Source: Chara braunii (lineage: Eukaryota; Streptophyta; Charophyceae; Charales; Characeae). Taken from it: a stretch of 46,305 nt of DNA. This document shows positions 33,925 to 42,867 of the stretch, in pieces. The notes beneath the pieces are model-generated. The model did not search any database. It was given only the letters and a program-made list of their open reading frames with translations, and was not told the origin of the DNA. A program made the translations under genes and the position numbers. Positions within the stretch are counted from its first letter, which is position 1. Every line of letters begins with the position of its first letter. The stretch covers positions 5,022,676 to 5,068,980 of the forward strand of contig BFEA01000019.1 in NCBI GenBank assembly GCA_003427395.1. Reading direction: 5' to 3'.

Positions 33925-34559
33925 AACTTCATTTCACTTTCTGATTCATTTAGGACTTGAACAAAGTCTCTATTAGACATATTCGCCCAACAAGCACTAT
34001 GGAGATACACTCTACCGGGAAGCTTCATTACCAATACGCGCGGTCATAAAGGACCGCCTGGATACGCCCCATACAAGCAGAAAGGGTTATAGAAAACGCG
34101 TGGCGAACACTCTCACAATCACAATCCGACTCCCTTCATAAATAGAGTTATGATCGCAGACAAAGTCAAATCTAGACTCCCACACTCAAAACATACCTGC
34201 AATCACATCAAGGATTCAATATCGACAAGCCACGCACTTCACGGGGCCAACTTCAACTACTATGCACACTCATACCCTTGCATTAACCACACAAGCCCCA
34301 ACCTTTGTCCAACCTTCCATAATAAAATACTCAGGAGTCAATACCTTTTTAAATGACCGTTCAATAAAAGTCAAGTCGTAAAACTGATGAATCGACAACC
34401 GACCTGTTATCAAAAATTAACAGGAGATGATCCTCTTAGGATTAGACTGAAACTAGTCAAATCTTGAATTGAAATGGTCGAAAAAGAACCTGTAACACAG
34501 CACAAGTCAAACCCTGAAACTGTTTCTTTGTATTTCATTTCACTCTAAACCTTTTCTAA
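33920..34559. other. Non-coding stretch, nothing recognised
   Basis: AT-rich unique sequence. A 68-codon frame at 34150-34356 has no recognisable features. Confidence 0.4.
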
Positions 34560-34945
34560 GTGTCCAAAGGAAGGAAAATTTTGGCAGCATCTCTCCTATA
34601 TAGGGTGGATTGTCGAAATCTTTCCTATCAAAACATAATTTAACTCCTCAAAACTAAGAAAGTTTTGGTAGCACTCCCTCTAGAAAAAATGTCTTTCCAT
34701 AATTTATACTCGTTTCAATATGAATTTCGAAACGATCCTTAACTCTAGAGAGTCCAATTTTGTCTAACTCTCTGAATTAGCAAAAATTTGGACATCTCCT
34801 TCACATAGGTAGACTTCCCAAATATATACTAAGTCAGATATGAACTCGAAATAAAACTTGAGTTCTTGTCGAGACAAAATTCAACTAACTTTTGAGACTT
34901 GCAAAAATTTTGACAATCCAACACATGGCGAGCATCTAAAGCAAC
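34560..34945 (+). repeat. Degenerate ~115-bp tandem array with AAAATTTTGG motif
   Basis: AAAATTTTGGCAGCATCTC-like words recur at about 34573, 34671, 34788 and 34903. Between them TTTCC/TTCCC, ATATATACT and ATGAACTCGAAAY-like blocks recur in the same order. The units are strongly diverged. The array lies just upstream of the hairpin array and may belong to the same larger element. Confidence 0.65.
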
Positions 34946-35106
34946 TACCTATCAAAGTTGATACTCAGACTAAGTAAAGCTTACACTCTATCACAAACAA
35001 GTCCATACCACAATCGGAAAGTACTCTCACCAGACAACAAGTTGTTCCCTTTAAAGATAGTTCATTGACCATCGAGATAATTATCCCTATTACCCATCTT
35101 ACATAT

Positions 35107-35748
35107 GGCATCACGCTAGACCATTCAGCTTAGAAACAATGCCTAGCATGCCTTAGATTACACACTAACAAGTTACACAACTACTATACTCTTTTTGGGG
35201 CATGTAACTAGACAATTCAACTTATAAACCTAGTCGCCCTGAACTGTAACGCTCTGATTCATCTTCAAAATATAGACAAAGGACTGCGCCATTCCGCTTA
35301 GAAACAGTGTTCACCATGCCTAGTTTAGTTCCAATTATAGTCTCAACTTTATGTCTCTCTTCTTAGTGATTTGGCTTAAGGTTGAACCATTCGACTTGGA
35401 AACAATGTCCAGTTGCCTGTTCATATGCAATATATAGATAAAATATCTCCAATTATACTCGTTTGTGCTTAGTGAGTGGTTTCAAGCTATAAACCATTCA
35501 TCTTGGAAACAACGCCTACAGTCTTCCCCCGAACAAAACGCACGTGCGTTCTTTACTTATAGAACGTACGGGGTGCGTTGTATTTGTATACAACGCACAT
35601 GCATTATGCTACGAATATAGGGTATCAACTTTCAAACCTTTCCCCCCCCCCAAAAAAAAAAGTACGTGTCTGGTACATGTACCTCCAGTCTACCCTCCAA
35701 TACACCCTTCAGGTAAGGCACACACCCACCCACACACACACACACACC

Positions 35749-35789
<41 letters not shown>

Positions 35790-36420
35790 CTTCAATCTTC
35801 TCGCAAACAAGCCCTTCAAGTAAGATACAGAGAGAGAGAGAGAGGGTGGAATATTGCAGGGCGCGTACCTGGAAACGAGCATAACACTTCAGGCAGGCAA
35901 GCATGTGTTCGATTTGAATACAACACACGTCTGTTCGAATAGAACAAACGTGCATACTATTGAAATACAACATACGTGCGTACTATTTCAACGTGCGAAC
36001 TATTTGGATTTCAGGGGGCGACTTTGAGAAATCGACTTTTTCAGGGAAAGTTGAATAGTACATACATGTGTTTTGTTTGGCGAAAGACTGTAGCCCTTCG
36101 CTAAAATCCTCCCTCAAAATGAACAACACACTAAACCATTCGGCTTGGCAACAATATCTAGTTTATCCCAAGTCACACAAAAGTAAGAAGTTGGACCATT
36201 CGTCTTGGAAACAATGCCCAACTTCAACCAGAAACCCCAAAAGAAACAGATAGACCAAGCCATTCAGCTTAAAAACAATGCTTGGTCTCGAAAATCAGCC
36301 AAGCAAACCCTCATAAATAAACACAGCAACCAGGTCACTCAATTTAGAAACAAAGCCTGGTCCTTCAAAAAACAGACAAAAAACATAGCACTGGGCCACT
36401 CAACTTAGAAACAATGCCCA
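35107..36420 (+). repeat. Array of conserved-loop, variable-stem hairpins
   Basis: Ten units share a core close to CATTCNNCTTRGAAACAATG. In several the core is bracketed by perfectly complementary arms whose sequence differs from unit to unit. Examples are GAAGTTGG/CCAACTTC (36187-36194, 36218-36225), AGACCAAG/CTTGGTCT (36252-36259, 36281-36288), ACCAGG/CCTGGT (36329-36334, 36356-36361), GCTAG/CTAGC with outer GGCAT/ATGCC (35107-35119, 35143-35152), ACTAG/CTAGT (35207-35211, 35230-35234) and TGGGC/GCCCA (36392-36396, 36416-36420). Within the core, CATT can pair with AATG, leaving a ~12-base CNNCTTRGAAAC loop. Core starts are near 35122, 35213, 35290, 35386, 35494, 36138, 36196, 36261, 36335 and 36397; spacing is irregular (61-100 bp). 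The fifth unit is split by a TIR element. Confidence 0.8.
35519..36090. mobile_element. TIR (Tc1/mariner-like MITE) element, 572 bp, TA target duplication
   Basis: The ends are CAGTCTTCCCCCGAACAAAA (left) and, in reverse complement, CAGTCTTTCGCCAAACAAAA (right); the first 30 bases match at 23. TA flanks both sides (35517-35518 and 36091-36092). Removing the element and one TA restores the GCCTAGC of a neighbouring hairpin unit, which confirms the insertion site. The interior holds C/A runs, a CA microsatellite (35727-35786) and a GA run, with no transposase frame, so it is non-autonomous. TA duplication and a CAGT start suggest the Tc1/mariner superfamily. Relatives lie at 25457 and 27293. 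Confidence 0.88.
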
Positions 36421-36599
36421 TCCTTTGAGACCCGGTCAAACTCATGCAATACTCTCTTTCTCCCACCTTCCCCCAATTCATCCCTTGGTCTGCTTTCGAT
36501 CAGAACAAAAAGAAACTGAACTTCACGCACTAGTTATAAAAAGAAAACAAAATCCATAAAGGAACGCAAACATATCTCTCAAACAAAACTAGAGAGTCA

Positions 36600-36790
36600 T
36601 AATAGGGGTATAGGGGGTTCGGATAGGCAGAAGAGGGTATACCTAACAATTCTCTGCCTCTAGAATCTCACCTAGATTCGGGCCCTGCTCCCGCAATCGA
36701 TGGGGTGAACCTCCCACAGAGGCCTTGGTACAGATTACGAGTTTCAATCCCGCCTGTCGCCTTCCTCTCTTAACCAATACACTAGACTGA
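36600..36790 (-). mobile_element. Possible tRNA-derived SINE head, minus strand
   Basis: On the minus strand, TCTAGTGTATTGGTTAAG (36770-36787) resembles a tRNA D-arm/A box, and GGGATTGAAACTC (36740-36752) a B box about 35 bases on. The following 140 bp to 36600 have no clear A tail. This is a weak call. Confidence 0.35.
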
Positions 36791-36799
36791 GAGTAAAAG

Positions 36800-37500
36800 A
36801 AAGGCAAAAAGAAAATCATTAAGTCGCTCAGATACAAGACGGATCCACTTAGACTTGCATGAGATGGCCTAGAAACCTTCAGTCGCCTGAGGGCCCCGCA
36901 ATGATGGCCGAGAATGCATCAAGGACGGCCAAATCGCAGCCAAAGCGCAGGGTAATCACACTTTGACAATCCTCCAATTCGCAGCAGTGACCTCCTTGGA
37001 GAGCCTGGTCACTTCCCCCAAAGCACACTGCCTCTACCTCAGACCGAAAGAGCAGCTGCACAAGCTTCAAATGTAGCATCGAAACAGAGAGCAACCCCCT
37101 TCTAAGCTCTATTTGAATACGGGTTGTAAGACCCCCGCACGGCTTAGTGGTTGGTAACAAAAGTCGAGTTGGAGGAACAACAACACCTTACGAAGAAACT
37201 GTAGCAACAATAACATCTAAAAACATCGTGCGGTACTTTGAAAATAGCAATACCAGTAGCTGCTGAGAAAGAGTGATAATAATATTTTTTAACAATACGG
37301 TCATGACAACACCAATTCCAATGGTAGCAAATTACTAGCAATACCAAATTTCGATACTCGACTAGTTGATTCAGGCCTCCCCCTTGGTGCAAACCACCGT
37401 CGTACTGTAGCTTAGGACACCCACTCACGACACAAAGCTAATCGGTGGTCATAGCGACGACTTAAAGGCAGGCAATAGTCAACACAACACCTTCAGATTT

Positions 37501-37504
<4 letters not shown>
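36800..37504. other. Non-coding stretch, nothing recognised
   Basis: Minus-strand frames of 93-94 codons lack motifs. No repeat or RNA gene seen. Confidence 0.4.

Positions 37505-37592
<88 letters not shown>
37505..37592. repeat. (GA)n microsatellite, long
   Basis: About 88 bases of uninterrupted GA. Confidence 0.97.
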
Positions 37593-37596
<4 letters not shown>

Positions 37597-37670
37597 CCAA
37601 CACGTGCAGTTTTACGCGCACTGCTGTTGCCACATGGCACTTCGCCTACTAAAGAAATCCAATAAAATAG

Positions 37671-37925
37671 GGAGGAGGAGGAGAAAGGAGAAGGACGAGG
37701 AGGTGGAGGAGGAGAGAAGAAGGGAGGAGGAGGAGGAGAGAAGAAGACGAAAGGAGGCGGAGGAGGACGACGATGAGGAGGAGAGAAGACGACGAAAGGA
37801 GGAGGAGGAGGAGGAGGAGGTCGAGGAGAAGAAGAGGAAAGGAGGTGGAGAGTAGAAGAAGACGAGAGGAGGAGGAGGAGGAGGAGAGGAAGAAGAAGAG
37901 GAAGGAAGGAGGTGGAGGCGGATTC
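37671..37925. repeat. GGA/GAA-rich purine tract
   Basis: About 255 bases of almost pure purine on the + strand, built of GGA, GAA and GAC triplets. All six-frame products here are E/R/K or S/P/L low-complexity and should not be read as genes. Such tracts can form triplex or G-quadruplex structures. Confidence 0.9.
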
Positions 37926-38319
37926 ACCACGATGGCGACAGCAGCTTGACGGGCGGCGACGATGGGGAGGGCTTCTCGACGGGGAGCGACGACGAGCGAG
38001 CTTCCAGACAGCAGCAACAGCGACGGTGGGTGGGGTTCGGGCTGGCGTTGAGACAGCAACGACGATGGGGAGGGCTGCTGGATGGGATCTCAACGAGGAG
38101 GAGCAACGTTCGTGGGCGGGCTTCAAGACAGCAGCAACATCGGGCGGGCTTCATGACGGCAAAGAAGTGGGGAATACCCGCGTTCGAATTCGAATGCGGC
38201 GTCGTAGGTGACCAGGGGGGGGAAACGAGCCTACGAGGTGGTTTGAGAATCGAAACGTGATGTTTCGAAGTGTTCCTGGGGGCCAGGGAGGCTGCCATTG
38301 GCCAAAAAAGGCCTCCTTT

Positions 38320-38327
38320 CCCCCCCC

Positions 38328-38382
<55 letters not shown>
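38320..38382. repeat. Poly-C tract (about 63 bases)
   Basis: Nearly pure C with one A at 38328. It is followed by a very GC-rich 130-bp segment that ends near 38495. Confidence 0.95.
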
Positions 38383-38384
<2 letters not shown>

Positions 38385-38908
38385 GCCGTGCAAAGTTGCG
38401 CTGGGCCCGCCTGGCGCCAAACCGGGGGACCCAACTGGCCGGGCCGCCCGGGACCCCTGCCGGACGAGGGCTGGGCCGCCGCGCGGCCCAGATTTTAACA
38501 CAGCATTTTTGTAGATTTTTTGTTTGTTTGTTTGTTTCATTTTCTTCACTTAACATGGACTTGTTCATCTCCCAGGGCTTGGCCCCCCCCACATGAACTA
38601 TTCGCTCAAGACCGCTGATCTTCATGATCTATGGTCACTCGGATAAACACTCTAGACAGCCCCCATGTCCAGAGGGCAGTACTTTGTGGGTCGGGTGCCA
38701 TGAAAAGTTGGTGATAGTATTTGGGCTATGTGTGGCACGTGGTGCTATATGCAGTCTGTGAGCTCGGTGCCATCGGTAGTGTGGTAGTTATGTCAGTTGG
38801 GTGTGGTACTATGTCGGGTGAGTTCAATACTATGTGAGCCAATCTCAAAAGGCAGCTGTGTTTGCCGTTTGGCTGAATGGTAAACACATGTATCTTCTTA
38901 ATTCTTCT
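38383..38908. other. GC-rich then unique non-coding stretch
   Basis: 38383-38495 is GC-rich (GCCGGG/GGCCCG words). The remainder is rich in TGTGGT/GTCAGT words. No gene recognised. Confidence 0.4.
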
Positions 38909-39010
38909 TTTTTTTTTTCTTTTTTTTTTTTTTTTGAAAACCAGGGTCTGGGTGCGCTAGATAGGGTGATAAGAGCACCCCCACCTCGCAACCCCCCGCT
39001 GCCCACCAAT
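38909..39010. repeat. T-run and short R2 repeat match
   Basis: A T-run (38909-38935) is followed by GAAAACC and, at 38963-38980, GGGTGATAAGAGCACCCC, then CCACCAAT. This echoes the R2 copies at 14079 and 20711. The match is short, so membership is tentative. Confidence 0.5.
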
Positions 39011-39162
39011 AAACACATGTATCTTAACTTCTTAACGATGCACTCATGACCTGTTGATAAACAACACTAAGTTCAAATCCTAATCAAATCACATAAATAA
39101 ACTAGCTCTCCGTCACCAAGGTCTGGTAGGTTCACTGATGATACCTCAACGCCCCTTCTTTT

Positions 39163-39290
39163 CTTTAAGCCACCAGTCCCTTTCCATATATGGGCTCCGA
39201 GAAAAAATAGACTAGAAGCGTTTCTAGCAGGATGAATTTGGGCGCTCGCGTAGTGGCCCGTTTGTTCATCATCGTTGTGGCTTGTTAACC
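39163..39290 (-). repeat. R1 dispersed repeat, copy 2
   Basis: The reverse complement aligns with 18211-18340 and shares ACAAGCCAC, GGGCCACTAC, GAGCGCCCAAATTCAT and ACTGGTGG. Confidence 0.7.
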
Positions 39291-39334
39291 ACAACAAGTT
39301 TGGGAGGTACTGCTGGTTGAAACACCCATATGTG

Positions 39335-39575
39335 CTCTTGAACGGATCATGGGCTCGAATCCAAGCATGACGCGTACTAAAGTAATGCTAAGATGGGTCC
39401 GGCCAATTTAAAGGCAGGATTCACCCTGTACTGAACCCCGTCGCATTTTCGTTTCTCAAAACGCACCAGTCTCTGCTAGTAAACAGATCACAAGCTCAAA
39501 TCCAAGCATGACTTCTCCAACAATGTTAAGACGGGCCTGGGCAATTTAAAGGCAGGGTTCACCCTGTACTACTGC
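39335..39575 (+). repeat. Two tandem tRNA-like repeat units
   Basis: Units 39335-39433 and 39475-39573 share B-box-like GGCTCGAATCCAAGCATGAC (or AAGCTCAAATCC), then AATGTTAAGACGGG-like text and GGCAATTTAAAGGCAGG with TTCACCCTGTACT. Related B-box-like words occur at 39051 (+) and on the minus strand near 39670. This suggests a nest of tRNA-derived SINE fragments. Confidence 0.65.
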
Positions 39576-40435
39576 CAAATCTCGGAAAGGGCGACAGGCA
39601 AGAGGTATCATCGTCGAACTCACAGGCGCCTAGTAATTCAGAGTTCTGCGATATGCTGATACCAGCAGGATTCGAGTACGGATCTGTTTACCAACAATTA
39701 TCATCGAACCCACCAGACCCTGGCAATTCAAAGTTCTTGATATTCGTTTTTCTTTTCTTTTCAATGTCGACCGTTTCTCAGTTTACGAGTATTCATCGTT
39801 GTGCAGGGACCATTTCTTGATATTCTAATCCCGGCAAGGTTCAAAATTGAACATGAAGCTAGATGTGTACTTGTATGTGAGCAGTCCCTCCTAATTGACT
39901 CAGACACAACTCAGGGCGACTGGGGCCTCTTTTCCCGGCTTTTTTTGGGCAGGGTGCGCGTTGGCCCTTTTTTGCTGCCCCGCTTCTCCATCCCGACTGC
40001 TCGCAGCCCTGTAACGGAGTGTGCCACAGGGGACTCTTACTACTTTCTTTAAACAGTAACTCTATACTAGATATTGGCATCCGTCTCCATTGCAAGTGAA
40101 ACTTTCTTTGCCCCGGCACCCAGTTTCTGAAAAACAGAATTTATTTGAAACAGTGTGGAGGGCCACTTTTCACAACGGTCTCTGAGGCGTATAGCCCGTT
40201 TGATCTGCCATGTGCTGCAGAGAGGATCTTTTTCCGGCACCTCCCTGACAAAAAAGGTGAAAAAACACAGAAGAAACCCTTGCTCCCTTTTCCTTTTTTG
40301 TCCTGGCCCGTTCGACAATTTCCATCAGGTGCATTCCAACCAGAGGGCTATTTTACTCTTCCATGATCCGATCAGGTGCATCTCCGTTTTCGATTTCCAA
40401 TCTGATGCAAGGAAGCCCGCTTTCCAACCGGAGGG
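39576..40435. other. Non-coding stretch with tRNA-like fragment
   Basis: Around 39655-39700 the minus strand reads TTGGTAAACAGATCC...CTCGAATCC, another B-box-like fragment. Nothing else is recognised. Confidence 0.4.
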
Positions 40436-40573
40436 CTTCTTTTCTTCTTTTTTAATACCTTTTCTTACTTGACACCCTCTCTGACAAACCACGAAGGAAA
40501 GGGCTTCTTTTCTTCTTCTTTTTTTCCTTTTCTTACTTTGACACCCTCTCTGACAAAGCACGAAGGAAAGGGT
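40436..40573 (+). repeat. ~69-bp tandem duplication
   Basis: Two units (40436-40503 and 40504-40573) share CTTCTTTTCTTCTT, TTTTCTTACTT and GACACCCTCTCTGACAAA, then CACGAAGGAAAGGG. They differ by small T-run length changes. Confidence 0.85.
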
Positions 40574-40874
40574 GCCTCCTCCTATTTTTTTGCTTCAAAC
40601 ACTTCCATGACTGCAATCAGGTGCACTGTCAGACTTGTCCGAGAATCGCACTGTTCGGAATAAACAGAGAATTTCAGCATCCACAAATAGTTGATGCGGT
40701 GTCAGACAATATTTCACATCAGGATCTTTTATGGTCATCCCCACAAAGTGAAAAGTCAGAACGCAGAGTCAGACAAGATTTCCTTCCGTTTTTCTCTATA
40801 CCTCCTAAAGCAAGTGGCGGTCATCAGCTGACACCTCCCCCCCCGCCCCCACCCCCCCGCCGAGACCCAGCAGA

Positions 40875-41200
40875 AAACGTGGGTGGGCGGGACTGTCGTG
40901 GGACCCAACGCTCCTTTTTTTCCCTGCTGTATCCAGAAGATCGCGGGAACTGTAGTTCGGTTGGGCCGTGTGAGGGCAACCGGTTCTTTCGATTGTCTGT
41001 GGGTCCAGAAACCGTGGGTGGGCAGGACCACTGTGGGACCGAACGCTCCTTTTTTGTCTGTGGGTCCATAAACCGTGGGTGGGCGGGACCATTGTGGGAC
41101 CGAACGCTCCTTTTTTGTCCTGCTGTATCCAGAAGATCGTGAGAGCTGTAGTTCGATCGGGCCGTGTGAAGGAAACCGGTTCTTTTGATTGTCTGTCTGT
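40875..41200 (+). repeat. Compound tandem duplication (A-B-A-A-B)
   Basis: Unit A (CGTGGGTGGGCGGGAC...GGGACCGAACGCTCCTTTT) occurs at about 40878, 41013 and 41071. Unit B (CTGCTGTATCCAGAAGATCG...GGTTCTTTCGATTGTCTGTG) occurs at about 40925 and 41120. The order A-B-A-A-B shows nested duplications. Minus-strand frames of 150-175 codons are repeat artefacts. Confidence 0.85.
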
Positions 41201-41419
41201 GCGACACGGTGGTTTGATCTCCCCTCACCCCCCCCAGCGCCGCATCCGAATGCTCGAATACAAGTACATGGCACAATGACCACCGGCCTCGGTCAACGAG
41301 TAACCAAACGAGAAAAACAAGACTGAAGCTTCATCTCAGACATGGAAAGATACACGGCCATATTCTTCGTCTTTATTCGCTCACCCAAAAGTGCAAACAC
41401 TGGGGGCGACGGAGGGACC

Positions 41420-41655
41420 AAAGGGTCCTAAGGAGAACACAGATTTGATTGATCATTCACACCGTGTCCATTCAGGTCGCAGTTGCCAAGCCTCTGCTGG
41501 CTTACTTACAGTCGCTAACTAAGGACCTCCGTGCGAGCTGTATGCAAGGAAACTTGCACATACGGTTCGGGAAAGGCTCTCTGATGCCTATCTATGTATG
41601 AAGAATACAAATACATAGCCACGGGCTTCGCTCGACTATTGATGCCAGACATCAC
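41420..41655 (+). repeat. Group II-like segment, tandem copy 1
   Basis: Positions 41420-41655 are repeated at 41657-41885 with a period of about 240. Copy 1 contains a domain V at 41535-41568. The half upstream of domain V differs between copies by about ten substitutions and an 8-base indel. The half from domain V onward (about 105 bases) differs at only two. A shorter, earlier partial copy of the right-end sequence (GAATACAAGTACATGG and ACCAAACGAG) lies at 41257-41310. Confidence 0.85.
41535..41568 (+). ncRNA. Group II intron domain V (copy 1)
   Basis: The 34-nt length and fold match domain V exactly. GAGCTGTATG pairs with CATACGGTTC over 10 bp (with G-U pairs) and carries the AGC catalytic triad in the 5' strand. 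A 2-base bulge precedes CAAG/CTTG, capped by a GAAA tetraloop. A small hairpin AGGC/GCCT follows at about 41574-41589 where domain VI would be. Domain V is the catalytic core of self-splicing group II introns, which in eukaryotes are organellar. No reverse-transcriptase/maturase frame or intron 5' end (GTGYG) was recognised, so this is a fragment. Confidence 0.8.
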
Positions 41656-41656
41656 A

Positions 41657-41890
41657 AAGGGTCCCCTGGAGAACACAGATTTGATTGATCATTCACATGG
41701 TGTCCATCCAGGTCGCAGTTGCCAAGCCTCTGCCGGCTTCCTTACTGTCGCTAAGTTGCTAACTAACGACCTCCGTGAGAGCTGTATGCAAGGAAACTTG
41801 CACATACGGTTCGGGAAAGGCTCTCTGATGCCTATCTATGTATGAAGAATACAAATACATAGCCACGGGCTTCACTCGACTACTGACCAA
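41657..41890 (+). repeat. Group II-like segment, tandem copy 2
   Basis: The second copy of the segment starting AAAGGGTCCCCTGGAGAACA. It ends around ACTGACCAAACGAGG, a word shared with 41300, which suggests further ancient copies of the 3' end. Confidence 0.85.
41779..41812 (+). ncRNA. Group II intron domain V (copy 2)
   Basis: Identical at all 34 positions to copy 1, including the AGC triad, GAAA tetraloop and 2-base bulge. The next ~40 bases are identical too. Same interpretation: an organelle-type ribozyme core sitting in a repeat-rich, probably nuclear context. Confidence 0.8.
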
Positions 41891-42258
41891 ACGAGGAAGA
41901 CAAAGAATGAACGTCGAAAGATACACTGCCTGGGAGTGGCGAGCACCCAATTGTGCCTGATGTTGGCGAAGTATTTTTCCTTTTTCTTGGCAGCTGTGTC
42001 TCTGTTATTTTGTTTTGTTTGTGTGGGAACATGTATGTTAGCACAGTCCAGTGCACACAGTATGACCTACCCCGCATGGAGCTTCCAGGTCTGATGGTAC
42101 CATCAAGCCCTCATCAGATCGTGCAGGGCATATGATACCGCTGACCCCACAATGCCCACATAGTACCATAACCTTGCCAAGGGCAGGGTTGGCACTGGGC
42201 CATGGTATTGCCATGGCGGGCCCACTTGTCAGTCTACCGTTCTCTAAACTCTCGCAAT

Positions 42259-42356
42259 GTCCTTTGGGACATTCATTCAAATTGGAAAAATACGGAAAGG
42301 ATTAGCATGGCCGCTCTGCAAGGATTAAACACAAAAAGCGAGAAATGGTCAAAATT
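42259..42356 (+). pseudogene. U6 spliceosomal snRNA-like sequence (probable pseudogene)
   Basis: The 5' hairpin GTCC-TTTG-GGAC is followed by AAATTGGAA, then GGATTAGCATGGCC and GCAAGGAT, the hallmarks of U6. The 3' part has GCGAGAAATGGTC, like the 3' end of plant U6. Length (~98 nt) fits U6. The ACAGAGA box, which pairs with the 5' splice site and is nearly invariant, reads ACGGAAA; the AGC of the catalytic triad is kept. No T-run terminator follows. Instead an A-rich stretch (42354-42390) follows, and no plant-type upstream element or well-placed TATA is evident. This pattern fits a retroposed U6 copy. Confidence 0.8.
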
Positions 42357-42592
42357 AAATAATAATAAAAAAGTTAAAAGAAAGAAGAAAAAGAACGCGA
42401 TCTGCATTGCCTACCCAACACTGTCCCACAAACAAATACATGTCCAAAAGAGGAAAACAGTGTAGTACACAGCAACCCAAACTTGCATTTCAAGCTAACC
42501 AGATCACTATGAGAAATAAAAAACCAGTGTGAGGAAGCGACCTTGGCCCGTACAAGGCGCCCACAGCCGTTGGGCTTTGGTGTATGGAGTAG

Positions 42593-42745
42593 ACAAGAAC
42601 AGACACCACAGCTCCACCTGAGTCCCATGAAGAATATACAAACAATTTGAAATACCTGGGCCATTACCTGGCTTCGGCTAAGAACAATCTCAAAACTATG
42701 AAAAAAAGTTCAGGAAGATTTAGGAAGAACGTGGATAACTGTTGA
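42593..42745 (+). pseudogene. Possible LINE-type reverse transcriptase fragment
   Basis: An open segment of about 50 codons, no ATG, reads NLKYLGHYLASAKNNLKTMK. It resembles the K-Y-L-G segment downstream of the catalytic region in non-LTR retrotransposon RTs. No FADD box or other RT block lies nearby, so the call rests on one short motif. Confidence 0.25.
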
Positions 42746-42867
42746 CCTATTGCTAGGCTACTCGAGCAACAAATACCACAACAGTCCTTCAAATGCTCAG
42801 AACCCCTGGACTCCCCGACAAAACACTCTAAAATTCTCTAACACTGTCTAATTCCCTGCCGAGCTCT

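Noticed and set aside
35107-36420. CRISPR array
   Set aside because: Spaced repeats are present, but they are degenerate, irregularly spaced and in eukaryotic DNA, with no cas genes. Spacers are not uniform in length.
37479-38625. Long frames rich in E/R, S/P/L or G
   Set aside because: They are translations of GA, GGA and poly-C tracts; several exist on both strands at once.
40756-41283. 150-175 codon frames, both strands
   Set aside because: They are produced by the A-B tandem duplication; no motif, and frames overlap in all phases.
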